Positions 43,645 through 52,103 of a stretch of DNA of 64,000 nucleotides are shown piece after piece. The notes beneath the pieces are model-generated. The model searched no databases. It saw only the letters and a list, made by a program, of their open reading frames with translations, and had not been told where the DNA came from. Both the position numbers and the translations under genes were made by a program. How positions within the stretch are numbered: position 1 is the first letter of the stretch; every line of letters starts with the position of its first letter. The stretch comes from Tepidisphaera sp. (lineage in GTDB: Bacteria; Planctomycetota; Phycisphaerae; Phycisphaerales; UBA1924), in NCBI GenBank assembly GCA_016124375.1, contig WGNV01000004.1, positions 62,001 through 126,000 of the forward strand, given 5' to 3'.

Positions 43645-44865
43645 ATGACCAGCCCCGCGAACTCGCCCGCGCACCAGCGCCTCGCCCGCACGCTCAAACT
43701 CCTGGGCGGCGTGCTGCTGCTCGCCTGGGCCTTCCAAGTGTCGGGCATGTTGCAAGCCACCAAGCTCTGGACCAACCGTCATCGCGCCGCCGACTACATC
43801 CTGGGCCAGCGCATCGACGCCAGCACACTCGCCACCCGGCGCGACGAAGCCCTGCGCGAAGTCCGCACCGACATGCAACTCCACGCCCGGGACGAGATCG
43901 CCGCCGAACTCAAGGCCAAGGGCGAGCCCACGCCCAGCTTCATGAAGCTCATGAGCCTGGCCGAGGAAAAGACCAACGCCCACCTGCGAGAGATGAGCCA
44001 GGCCGAACTCGACGCCCTCGTCGATCAGCGCCTCGCCGCCCAGGGCGTCTCCGGCGATCGCCGGGGCGGCTACTTCCCCCCCGAAACCTCGCCCAAGGCG
44101 ATCTTCGGCGACCCCGAAGACCTCGGACGCCTCAGCCCGCCCTTGCAATGGCTGGTGAACCGCGCCGATCACGCCGGATATTGGACACGCAGCGCCGTCC
44201 GCTGGACCATCTCCGCGCTCACAGGCGACGCGGGCTATACCGGGGCCCTGCTCGAGACCATCGCCATCGCCGTCTGGGGCACGCTCCTGGCCGTCCTCCT
44301 CGCCATTCCCACGGCGCTCTTCGGGGCCGATCGCACGCTGCACATCATCCTGCCCGGACAGGCCCGCTGGCAGCAGGGCGCTCGCGCCTCCGCGCGTTTC
44401 GTGGTCCGCCGCTCCTTCGACATCGCCCGCGGCTTCAACGAAATCGTCCTCGCGATGATCCTGGTCGCGGTGCTCGGCCTGGGCCCCTTGCCGGGCGTGC
44501 TCGCGCTCCTCATCCACACCTACGGCGTCCTGGGCAAGGTCTTCTCCGAAGCCATGGAAACCGCCGACTTCAAGCCCATCGAGGGCGTGCAATCCACCGG
44601 CGCCCGCTCCACGCAGGTAGTGATGTTCGCGGTGCTGCCGCAGATCACGCCTTATGTCGTCAGCCAGAGCCTGCTGAGGTTTGAGTCCAACGTGCGCGGC
44701 GCGACGATCCTGGGCGTCGTGGGCGCAGGCGGCATCGGCCAACTCCTGATGGACAAGTTCGGGGCCTACAAGTTCCCTGAGGTTGCGACCATGATGGCGA
44801 TCATCATCGTGGTGGTCACGCTCATCGACTTCGCCTGCGGGCGAGTCATGAAGCGGGTCGCGTGA
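43645..44865 (+). CDS. phnE: phosphonate ABC transporter permease with large insert
   Basis: 406 aa against ~260-280 for most PhnE. After the first membrane helix (~20-38) comes an insert of ~145 residues (about 45-185), helical and charged (TRRDEALREVRTDMQLHARDE), before the usual permease core. The core has ETIAIAVWGTLLAVLLAIPTALF, then RSTQVVMFAVLPQITPYVV with the EAA-type loop, and GATILGVVGAGGIGQLL. Third gene of the operon; the stop lies 1 nt from the 3' end of the convergent tRNA-Gly. Confidence 0.92.
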   Translation: MTSPANSPAHQRLARTLKLLGGVLLLAWAFQVSGMLQATKLWTNRHRAADYILGQRIDASTLATRRDEALREVRTDMQLHARDEIAAELKAKGEPTPSFMKLMSLAEEKTNAHLREMSQAELDALVDQRLAAQGVSGDRRGGYFPPETSPKAIFGDPEDLGRLSPPLQWLVNRADHAGYWTRSAVRWTISALTGDAGYTGALLETIAIAVWGTLLAVLLAIPTALFGADRTLHIILPGQARWQQGARASARFVVRRSFDIARGFNEIVLAMILVAVLGLGPLPGVLALLIHTYGVLGKVFSEAMETADFKPIEGVQSTGARSTQVVMFAVLPQITPYVVSQSLLRFESNVRGATILGVVGAGGIGQLLMDKFGAYKFPEVATMMAIIIVVVTLIDFACGRVMKRVA

Positions 44866-44866
44866 A

Positions 44867-44938
44867 AGCGGGCGAAGGGATTCGAACCCTCGACATTCTG
44901 CTTGGAAGGCAGAAACTCTACCACTGAGTTACGCCCGC
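44867..44938 (-). tRNA. tRNA-Gly (anticodon UCC)
   Basis: Minus-strand cloverleaf: acceptor GCGGGCG/CGCCCGC, D-arm with ACTCAGTGGTAGAGT, anticodon stem TCTGC/GCAGA with loop CTTCCAA giving TCC, and T-arm GAGGG-TTCGAAT-CCCTT. It reads GGA. Discriminator U73 fits bacterial tRNA-Gly. No encoded CCA. Confidence 0.95.
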
Positions 44939-44973
44939 GTGCCGCAAAGTCTACGCCGCCGGCTCCGCGTCGC

Positions 44974-46932
44974 CTACTGGCCCGCCTTGACGCCCCGGAT
45001 CGCCAGGAACATAGGGATCTCGCGTCTGGCCCGGTTCTCTTCCGCCGCCCTTGGCCCGGGCTGGCTCAGCCGCAGACTCGGCCATTCCTCGAGCGCGCTC
45101 ACCAGCAGCCCCGCCTGCGCAAACGCCTGCACATACGCCTGGATCGGCCGGTGATACGTCACCGTCGTCACCGCCGGCTTGCCCTGCGCCGCGGCCGCCG
45201 GATTCATCACAATCGCCTTGTGCCCTTGCGAGAGATACCCGTCGACGCGCCGGTACTGCCGCACGTCGCGTGACGCGGGGCGATCCTCACGCGCGTCTCG
45301 CGGCGGTCGCCCATCACGGCGACCACGCGCGTCGCGCCGCTCGTCCCCCCCACCATTGTCCCACTGCCAGCTTGTCTGTCCCGGGCTGCGGAACGCCGGG
45401 TGCAGCAAGACGGCGACCGCCACGCCCCCGGGGCGCAGTCGGCCCGCCATCCCCGCCAACACCGGGCTCAACGGATCAATGTTCATCAGCGCCATGATGC
45501 ACGTCGCGGCATCAAAACCCTCGCCCGTGCCCTCGGGCAGGTTCCTCGCGTCGCCCACCAGGTACGTCCCCTTCGCGTCCCCGCGCTTCGCCGCCTCGAT
45601 CAACCTCCCCGACGCGTCCACGCCCACCACGCTCGCGCCCAATCCCGCCATCACGCGGCACATCCCGCCCTGCCCGCACGCCACGTCCAGCACACGCCTC
45701 CCGCGCAGCTCTCCCAGCAGCCGCAGCGTCCCGGGCGCGATCACCCGCTGATGGTGGTCGCTGCCCCGGTCTTCGATCAGTTCGTCGTACCACTCGGCGA
45801 CGTGATCCCACGAGCCGGTAGATTGCGATGGAGACGCCGTCAACTCTTCGCCCGCGCCGACGCCCGGAGCATTGCTCATCCCGACGCCGGAGATGAGGCT
45901 CTGCGAATCTCCGGGTGCAGCCCCCGTGCTCGCCAACATCTCGCGCACCCGGACCTTCGCTCCGCTCATGTCCGGCGTCCTGGGGGGTGCCACACCGGGC
46001 GATTCTGTCGGCCCTGCGCGATCACCCTCGCGCTCGCTCCTTGATTTTCCTTCACCCGCGCCCACCAGCCCGAAGTACGACCCCGGCGTCGGGCTTCGGA
46101 ACCGAAGGCTCTGCCCCGTGCCGGGATCCGTAAAGCCCAGTTCGAACGCATGCAGGCACACGTGCCCGATGGGATCCGTTGTGGCGCCGTATCGCCGGTC
46201 ACCCACGATCGGGTGCCCCAGCCCCGCCAGGTGCACGCGAATCTGGTTCTTGCGCCCGGTCTCCAGCCGCACCGTCAGCAAGGTCCGCCCGTGCCCCACG
46301 CGTTGCACCCGCCAGTGCGTCACCGCCAGTTTCGCGGCTCCGCCCGGCCCCACCGCCCCCGGCGCTTCCCGCACGATTCCCCGCTCATCCTCGACCAGGT
46401 AGTTCTGAATCGTGCCCTCATCGGGCGGACCGATCTCCCCCTCGACCACCGCCGAATACAGCCGGTGCGCCCGCTTGGTGCGGAACTCTTCCTTGAGCCA
46501 GGTGAACGCCTTCTCGGTCTTGGCGAACACCAGCAGCCCGCTCGCTTCCTTGTCCAGCCGATGCACGATCCACACCTGCGTGCCGCGACGCCGGACCTGA
46601 TCCCGCACGTGCGCCTTGATCGCCCGGAAGACACTGGGAACATCCTCGCCCGGCATCCCCGCCGTCAGGATGCCCGCGGGCTTGTCGACGACGACCAGAT
46701 CCGCATCTTCATGAACAATGCCGATGCCCCCCGGCAGAAAGACCTTCCGCGCCGAGTCCGCCTCGACCAGCGTCTCTTCGCCCCCCGGCCCACGCTGGCC
46801 CCGTGGTCCCGGTCGCGCGGATCCCTTCCTCGCCTTGGGGTCAACGGGCGGCGTGGAGCGTCTGTCGGGCTTGGCCGGACCGCCTTGGGGCGTACGGGCG
46901 GGCTTGCGTGCTGGCTTGTGTGGGCGGGGCAT
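44974..46932 (-). CDS. RluA-type pseudouridine synthase fused to a SAM methyltransferase
   Basis: 652 aa. Residues 1-60 are basic and proline-rich. Residues ~65-290 form an RluA-family pseudouridine synthase with VVDKPAGILT, catalytic Asp in VHRLDKEASGLLVFAKT (D127) and LETGRKNQIRVHLAGLGHPIVGD. A linker (~291-375) follows, and then a class I methyltransferase with motif I VLDVACGQGGM near 415 and VVGVDASGRLIEAAK. An R/D-rich loop (~535-560) lies within the methyltransferase. The linker contains two inverted palindromic repeats, translated in-frame. GGAG lies 6 nt before the ATG at 46932. Both domains may act on rRNA, which is an inference. Confidence 0.9.
   Translation of the reverse strand: MPRPHKPARKPARTPQGGPAKPDRRSTPPVDPKARKGSARPGPRGQRGPGGEETLVEADSARKVFLPGGIGIVHEDADLVVVDKPAGILTAGMPGEDVPSVFRAIKAHVRDQVRRRGTQVWIVHRLDKEASGLLVFAKTEKAFTWLKEEFRTKRAHRLYSAVVEGEIGPPDEGTIQNYLVEDERGIVREAPGAVGPGGAAKLAVTHWRVQRVGHGRTLLTVRLETGRKNQIRVHLAGLGHPIVGDRRYGATTDPIGHVCLHAFELGFTDPGTGQSLRFRSPTPGSYFGLVGAGEGKSRSEREGDRAGPTESPGVAPPRTPDMSGAKVRVREMLASTGAAPGDSQSLISGVGMSNAPGVGAGEELTASPSQSTGSWDHVAEWYDELIEDRGSDHHQRVIAPGTLRLLGELRGRRVLDVACGQGGMCRVMAGLGASVVGVDASGRLIEAAKRGDAKGTYLVGDARNLPEGTGEGFDAATCIMALMNIDPLSPVLAGMAGRLRPGGVAVAVLLHPAFRSPGQTSWQWDNGGGDERRDARGRRDGRPPRDAREDRPASRDVRQYRRVDGYLSQGHKAIVMNPAAAAQGKPAVTTVTYHRPIQAYVQAFAQAGLLVSALEEWPSLRLSQPGPRAAEENRARREIPMFLAIRGVKAGQ
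45883..45916 (+). repeat. palindromic element copy B (inside the fusion linker)
   Basis: GACG, stem CCGGAGAT, loop GAGGCTCTGCGA, stem ATCTCCGG, then GT. The loop equals that of copy A while the stem differs at two paired positions. Translated on the minus strand as PGDSQSLISGV, a near match to the Nth peptide. Confidence 0.88.
45947..45979 (-). repeat. palindromic element copy E (inverted partner of B)
   Basis: On the minus strand: GACG, stem CCGGACAT, loop GAGCGGAGCGA, stem AGGTCCGG, then GT; seven of eight stem pairs form. It lies 30 nt from copy B in opposite orientation and is read in-frame as part of the fusion linker (TPDMSGAKVRV). Confidence 0.75.
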
Positions 46933-46961
46933 CGTGGGCTCCAGCATAGCCGGGGAGCACC

Positions 46962-47387
46962 TCACAGCCCGGCCAGTGCCCGCAGCGCCTTGTCCAGCGC
47001 CGGGGGCACCTGCATCGCGCTCAACCGACCCTGCTTCACCAGCGCGAACTCCTTGAACCGCGCATCCGCCTTGATCGCCCCGAGCGTCACCGGCGTCGCC
47101 GCCGCCCGCACCGGTCGCAGCTCGACGACCGCGAACTTCGGCTCACCCTTGTCGTTCACGCCGGGGTTCTGCGGATCTTCGAAGGCGCCACGCGTCACTT
47201 TCGCCAGCCCGACGATCGCCTTCTGGTCTCCTGTGTGGTAGATCAGCGCCTCGTCTCCCTCGCGCACTCCCCGCAGCACGATCAGCGCCCCCGGGTTGGT
47301 GACCCCGTCCCAGGTCGCCCGCCCATCGCGCACCAGATCCTCGAACGAGTACTCGCCGGGCTCGGTCTTGAGCAGAATCGTCGCCAT
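46962..47387 (-). CDS. EVE-domain protein
   Basis: 141 aa, the usual length. Opening ILLKTEPGEYSFEDLVRDG, then WDGVTNPGALIVLRGVREGDEALIYHTGDQKAIVGLAKV and a C-terminal block with ALVKQGRLSAMQV, all typical of the PUA-like EVE fold. Such domains bind modified bases in DNA or RNA. GGAGG precedes the ATG by 4-5 nt. It lies 29 nt upstream of the pseudouridine synthase/methyltransferase fusion on the same strand, which fits a nucleic-acid-modification theme. Confidence 0.9.
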   Translation of the reverse strand: MATILLKTEPGEYSFEDLVRDGRATWDGVTNPGALIVLRGVREGDEALIYHTGDQKAIVGLAKVTRGAFEDPQNPGVNDKGEPKFAVVELRPVRAAATPVTLGAIKADARFKEFALVKQGRLSAMQVPPALDKALRALAGL

Positions 47388-47409
47388 GCCGCCTCCCTCT
47401 CCCCGGGGC

Positions 47410-48249
47410 CTACTCGCGCCACACCCGCACCGACCACGCTCCCCGCATCGTCTCCCCGCTCTGGAGCACCGCCACGCCCCCACGGGCCTGCGCCCGCGCG
47501 AGCATCTCAAACCCGCCCGGAGACATCGACACCGGGTGCACCTCGAAGCTGGTCGCCACGGGCTGGCTCCCCGCGCCCCGGGGCGTGCGCACCGATACAT
47601 GCGAGAGCTCGGGCGTGCAGGTCCAGCCCGCCCTGAGCCCGCCCGGCTCCCAGCGGATCTCCCCGGCGCCATCAGCGCTGACGAAACACTCATCGATCAT
47701 CGAGCCCTGCAGCCCTATCTCGATCCGCCCGCGCGACACCGTCGCCACACTCAGCCCCACCCGATCATCATCGCCCAGCACCCGTCGGTTCCACGCCGGC
47801 CCAAACCCCATGCCCAGCGGCATCGGCGAGCTGCTCCGACTCGTCACCTCCAGCCCCGCGCTCAGCCGGTCGCCCACAAGCTCGTACCTCACCCTCGCCA
47901 CAAACCCCCAGGGCCACCCGGCCTGCCCGGGCTCCACCTCATGCTCCAGGCGCACCGACCGCGGCCCCCGATCCAGCACGCGCCACGCCCCATCCTTCAC
48001 AATTCCCCCCGCCCCCTCCGACAGATTCCAGCGCCGCCCGGCGAACTCGATCCTCCCGCCGATCAGCCGCCCCGTCCACGGCGCCAGCACCACGCACGCC
48101 ATCGCGTCCGCCCCCTCATCGCTCGCGCCCGCCCTCCGCCACACCGGCAACCACATCCCGCCCTCATCCCGCCACGAAAGGTCCGATACCGCGGCCCCAG
48201 TTTCCGGGCGAACCTCCAGCCGCAGCGACCGGCTTTCCAGCACAATCAT
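47410..48249 (-). CDS. aldose 1-epimerase-like protein lacking catalytic histidines
   Basis: 279 aa. The fold pattern of galactose mutarotases is visible: LRLEVRPETGAAVSDLSWR, then LAPWTGRLIGGRIEFAGRRWNL, and GDRLSAGLEVTSRSSSPMPLGMGFGPAWNR. At the places where active mutarotases have HG and HPYF, this protein reads EGAGGI and GPAWNR, so both catalytic histidines seem absent. It may bind sugars without epimerising them. The ATG at 48249 was chosen. It ends 22 nt upstream of the EVE gene and is probably in the same transcript. Confidence 0.7.
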   Translation of the reverse strand: MIVLESRSLRLEVRPETGAAVSDLSWRDEGGMWLPVWRRAGASDEGADAMACVVLAPWTGRLIGGRIEFAGRRWNLSEGAGGIVKDGAWRVLDRGPRSVRLEHEVEPGQAGWPWGFVARVRYELVGDRLSAGLEVTSRSSSPMPLGMGFGPAWNRRVLGDDDRVGLSVATVSRGRIEIGLQGSMIDECFVSADGAGEIRWEPGGLRAGWTCTPELSHVSVRTPRGAGSQPVATSFEVHPVSMSPGGFEMLARAQARGGVAVLQSGETMRGAWSVRVWRE

Positions 48250-48401
48250 TCCCAAAGCGTACCGGTTCTCGGACGACCCGTCCCACAAGATTCCGTGACA
48301 TTCCCGGACGGCGTACAGCCGGCCCCCGTGGTTGCCGATAGACGCCACGACACGCCGGGCTGTGTGCCGGACCACCGAGAAGAGAATCGGAGCGAACCGC
48401 G

Positions 48402-50519
48402 ATGACGTCTGAAGGGCCCAACCTCAACGATGCGACCGACACTGGCCAGGGCCCTGCCTTCACACCCGAAAACCCCGCGCAGCAGCGCACCCACGATGAC
48501 ATCCTGCAGGTACTCTCGGATTTCCAATCGGGCCTGCACAGCCTCAAGACCCTCCACGCCCATCGCCAGGAACTGCAGCTCAAGCTGATCGATCGCGAAA
48601 AGCAGCTCGCCGAACGCGAGGCCGAGCTCTCCCAGCGCAACGCCCAGCTCCAGACGCAGCAGGCGGACTTTGAAGAAGCCTCGGCCCGCTTCGCGCAGCA
48701 CGTGCGGGAGCTGGAGAACCGCCGCGCCGAATCCGAATCCCGCGTCCAGCAGATCGAGCAGGAGATGGCCGCCCTGCGCGACAGCGCGGGCAAAGCTCAG
48801 GAGCTCGCCAAGGCGCTCGAAGACCTTCGCGCCCAGCACGAAGCAATCCGCCAGGAGCACGAATCCGGCCAGCGCGACCACGCGTCCATGCGCCAGACCA
48901 TCGCGACCCGGGCCGCCGAACTGCAGGAAATGGCCGACCGGATCGCGGCCCAGAGCAAGGAAGACGCCCGCCTGCGCGAAGAGCTCGGCGCCAAGGAAGC
49001 CGAGCTGGTGCGCCTGCGCAGCGAGCTCGACCTCGCCGCCGCCGGCCTCAAGGAAAGCCACAGCCGCGCCGGCCAGACCGACGACGAACTCAACTCCCTA
49101 CGTGCCTCCAGCCAGGCCCTGCAGGACCTGGTGCACGAGTTCGAGAGCCTCTGGGGCATCGAGCGCCGCGAGAGCGCCTCCCTCTCCCAGCGCCTTCAAG
49201 ACGCCCACGCTGCCCATGAACGCCATCAGCAGGAACTCGAAAGCCTGCGGCAGGCCGCTAAGGACGCGCAGGCCAGTTCCGCCGCCGTCGAAGATCTGCG
49301 GCTGCAGCTCGACGCCGCCCGCCGCGAAGCCGACGCCCTGAAGAACGCCGCCACCTCCGCTCAAGGCGAAGACACCGCCAAGCTCCGCGCCGAGCACGCC
49401 GAACTCGAAACCGCGTTCGCGCGCCTTCGCGAGTCGCTCAAGAAAATGGTCGTGGAACGCGACCAGGCCCGCGAAGCGCTCGAGCAGGCCCAGAGCCAGG
49501 CCAAGGCCCGCGAGGACGAAGCCCAGGCGAAACTGGAAGAACTCACCTCGCACGTCGAGAGGCTGAAGGCCCAGGCCGCCAAGCCCGGCAAGGGCGGGGT
49601 TCCCGCGTCCAAGGGTGAACAGTGGGTCATCCGCCGCAAGGCCCGCCTCAAGAACTACCGCACGGGCCTGCGCCGCCAGGTGTCCAAGGTCAAGAAAGCC
49701 AGCGAGGCGCTGAGCAAGCGCTACGAGCAGTGCGAGGCCGTCCTCGCGCAGCGCCAGCAGCTGGCCGAGGTGCGGTCACGGGTGCTCGAGGCCGAACGCC
49801 GCGTGATGGGCGCCAAGGCCCGCAGCCGCGCCGGTCTCGTGACGCTGTGCGCCGTGCTCATCGTGAGCGTCATCGGCGCGATGTCCTGGGTGCTGGCCCG
49901 CGAGGTGGCCCCCGCGACCTTCCTCGCCGAATCACACGTCAAGGCCAGCGGGCGCGGGCGAGACCTCAACGAGGCCGAACTCGAGGAATGGCAGCGCTTC
50001 CACAGCGATCTGCTCACCGATCCCCGCTTCCACGAGGCCGCCGCCGATCGCTTCGCACGCCAGGGCATCCCCTCGCTCTCGACCCCCGCCGCTGTCGCCA
50101 ACCTCATCACCTCGTCGGTCACCACCGACTCGACCACGCCGGACGAACTCAAGCTCACCCTCAAGGCCCAGGGACGCGACCGCACCCGTCGCACGCTGGA
50201 AGTGCTGACCTCGGCGCTCGCCAGCTACGCCAACGCCGCTCAGCAGCGTCGTATCGACGGCGGCGCCACGCTCTTCAACGACCCCGTGTCGGTCGGAAGC
50301 GACGCCATCGACCAGACCCAGATGTACTACGCGCTCGGCATGATGGGCGCGGGCGTCTTTGTCTCCGGCGCCTTCGCGTTCTTCATCTGGAACAAACTGT
50401 CCAACGCCAAGACCAGCTTCGAGAAGGACTCGGCCGCCACCGATCTCCTCGACGAATCCAACTGGGCCGAGTTCAAGACCGATCGCCCGCTGTCCAAAGC
50501 CGCGAAGCAGACGGGTTAA
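48402..50519 (+). CDS. large coiled-coil membrane protein, Wzz-like C-terminal half
   Basis: 705 aa. Residues ~25-430 are almost pure coiled coil (Q/E/A/L-rich, such as LKLIDREKQLAEREAELSQ). A first membrane helix (~485-505, LVTLCAVLIVSVIGAMSWVLA) and a second (~645-665, YYALGMMGAGVFVSGAFAFFIW) enclose an extracytoplasmic domain of ~140 residues containing SSVTTDSTTPDELKLTLKA. Two helices around a periplasmic domain recall Wzz/GumC co-polymerases, but the cytoplasmic coiled coil in front is not typical. Divergent from the mutarotase-like gene. Function unknown; a structural or polysaccharide-related role is a guess. Confidence 0.75.
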   Translation: MTSEGPNLNDATDTGQGPAFTPENPAQQRTHDDILQVLSDFQSGLHSLKTLHAHRQELQLKLIDREKQLAEREAELSQRNAQLQTQQADFEEASARFAQHVRELENRRAESESRVQQIEQEMAALRDSAGKAQELAKALEDLRAQHEAIRQEHESGQRDHASMRQTIATRAAELQEMADRIAAQSKEDARLREELGAKEAELVRLRSELDLAAAGLKESHSRAGQTDDELNSLRASSQALQDLVHEFESLWGIERRESASLSQRLQDAHAAHERHQQELESLRQAAKDAQASSAAVEDLRLQLDAARREADALKNAATSAQGEDTAKLRAEHAELETAFARLRESLKKMVVERDQAREALEQAQSQAKAREDEAQAKLEELTSHVERLKAQAAKPGKGGVPASKGEQWVIRRKARLKNYRTGLRRQVSKVKKASEALSKRYEQCEAVLAQRQQLAEVRSRVLEAERRVMGAKARSRAGLVTLCAVLIVSVIGAMSWVLAREVAPATFLAESHVKASGRGRDLNEAELEEWQRFHSDLLTDPRFHEAAADRFARQGIPSLSTPAAVANLITSSVTTDSTTPDELKLTLKAQGRDRTRRTLEVLTSALASYANAAQQRRIDGGATLFNDPVSVGSDAIDQTQMYYALGMMGAGVFVSGAFAFFIWNKLSNAKTSFEKDSAATDLLDESNWAEFKTDRPLSKAAKQTG

Positions 50520-50539
50520 GGCGGAGGTCGACAGACAGG

Positions 50540-50587
50540 AAAAGTTCTGAAGAGACGAAGTTCCGAAGAGACGAAGTGCCGGAGTTC
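50540..50587 (+). repeat. tandem octamer array, units CGAAGTTC / CGAAGAGA
   Basis: Units AAAAGTTC, TGAAGAGA, CGAAGTTC, CGAAGAGA, CGAAGTGC, CGGAGTTC; the same family as the array after the anti-sigma gene, in another phase. It begins 20 nt after the stop of the coiled-coil gene. Confidence 0.9.
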
Positions 50588-50627
50588 AAATCCGAACCAC
50601 CCGCCGCGCTCAAACGCCCCGGATTTT

Positions 50628-50691
50628 CACTTCGCCACTCTGCCACTTCGCCACTCTGCCACTTCGCCACTTCGCTGCTTCGCTGCTTCCC
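50628..50691 (+). repeat. tandem octamer array, unit CACTTCGC
   Basis: Eight units: CACTTCGC, CACTCTGC, CACTTCGC, CACTCTGC, CACTTCGC, CACTTCGC, TGCTTCGC, TGCTTCCC. It ends 5 nt before the stop codon of pdhC (minus strand). It is the longest array in the window and sits in the same gap as a different octamer family. Confidence 0.92.
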
Positions 50692-50696
50692 GCCGC

Positions 50697-52037
50697 TCAC
50701 ACCAGCAGCGTCGCGGGCTTCTCCAGCAGGTTCTTCACCGTCGCCAGGTACGCCGCGGCCATCGCACCATCGACAACGCGATGGTCGCTGCTCATCGTGA
50801 TCGACATCACCTTGCCCGGCACCACCTTGCCATCGCGAACAACGGCACGGTCGAGGGCCGCGCCGACGGCCAGGATCGCCACATTGGGCGGATTGATGAT
50901 CGCATTGAAGTGCGCCACGCCGAACATGCCCAGGTTCGAGATGGTGAACGTCGAGTCGCTCATCTCCTGGGGCGAGAGGCCCTTGCCCCGCGCCTTCTCG
51001 GCCAGTTGCTTGCTCTGGGCCGAAATCTGGCGCAGGCCGATCTGATCCGCGTTGCGGATGGTGGCGACCAGCAGCCCGCCACCCTTTTCTTCGCTCAGCG
51101 CGATCGCGATGCCGATGTTCACCTGCCCGATGATCTCGATCGCTTCCTGCCCGGGCGTGCCCACCCAGCGGCTGTTCACATACGGGTGCTCGTGCATCCC
51201 CAGCGCACACGCCCGCACAATGAAATCGTTCACGCTCAGCTTCACGCCCTGCGTCGACAACTGCTCGTTGAGTTGCGCCCGCAGCGCCAGCAGCGCGTCC
51301 ATGTCGATGTCGACTGTCACCTGATAGTGCGGAATCGTGCTCTTGCTTTCGCTCAGTCGCTGGGCGATGACACGCCGCATGTTGGAGAGCGTGACTCGCT
51401 TGGCTTCGAGCGACGCGCCCGCCGGGGGCAGCGGCGCCGGGGCCATGCGCTGAGGCGCCGCGGCCGCGCCGCCCGCCGCCGGGGCCATCTTCGCCCCGCC
51501 CGCGATCGCCTGCTCGACGTCCTTGCGGATGATCCGCCCCGAAGGCCCGGTGCCGTGCAGCCCCTGCAGGCTCACGCCCGCCTCCTCAGCGATTTTCTTC
51601 GCGAGGGGCGAGGCGAACACACGCCCACCGGCTTGCTCAGCCGCGCCGTGGTGGCCGTTGCTCTCGGGGGCCAGCGTCGCCGTGCCGCCGCTCGACGGCG
51701 TCGAGGCCGCAGTCTGGCCGCCCGCCGCGGCTTTGGACGGAGCCGCCGCCGGCGCCGCACCTGTGCCCGCGCTCGCCGCCGCGGCTTTCACATCCTCACC
51801 CGCCGCGGCCAGCACCAGGATCACCGTCCCGATCGGCACGCTCTGACCTTCCGGAACCGGAATCGCCGCCACCACGCCGTCGTCGAAACTCTGCAGTTCC
51901 ATCGTGGCCTTGTCGGTCTCGATGTCGGCGATCGCCTGGCCGGATTTCACCGTGTCGCCCGGCTTGACGTTCCACTTCACAACCGTCCCGGCCTGCATGG
52001 TGTCCGAGAGACGGGGCATTTCGACCTTGATCGGCAT
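50697..52037 (-). CDS. pdhC: pyruvate dehydrogenase E2, dihydrolipoamide acetyltransferase
   Basis: 446 aa. An N-terminal lipoyl domain (1-80) with the lipoylated Lys in ETDKATME (K43), an alanine-rich linker (~85-145), the E3-binding domain (~150-190, ASPLAKKIAEEAGVSLQGLHGTGPSGRI), a second A/P linker, and the acyltransferase domain ending with catalytic DHRVVDGA. It transfers acetyl groups to CoA in the pyruvate dehydrogenase complex. It lies 66 nt downstream of pdhB. One lipoyl domain only. Confidence 0.95.
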   Translation of the reverse strand: MPIKVEMPRLSDTMQAGTVVKWNVKPGDTVKSGQAIADIETDKATMELQSFDDGVVAAIPVPEGQSVPIGTVILVLAAAGEDVKAAAASAGTGAAPAAAPSKAAAGGQTAASTPSSGGTATLAPESNGHHGAAEQAGGRVFASPLAKKIAEEAGVSLQGLHGTGPSGRIIRKDVEQAIAGGAKMAPAAGGAAAAPQRMAPAPLPPAGASLEAKRVTLSNMRRVIAQRLSESKSTIPHYQVTVDIDMDALLALRAQLNEQLSTQGVKLSVNDFIVRACALGMHEHPYVNSRWVGTPGQEAIEIIGQVNIGIAIALSEEKGGGLLVATIRNADQIGLRQISAQSKQLAEKARGKGLSPQEMSDSTFTISNLGMFGVAHFNAIINPPNVAILAVGAALDRAVVRDGKVVPGKVMSITMSSDHRVVDGAMAAAYLATVKNLLEKPATLLV

Positions 52038-52103
52038 ACGTAATTCCTTGAGCGACGCGACCCTGTCACCGGCGACCCGTTCGATAATCCTCGGAAACGC
52101 TGA

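Noticed and set aside
50628-50691. CRISPR-like array
   Set aside because: Units are 8 bp and directly adjacent with no spacers; a tandem repeat, not CRISPR.
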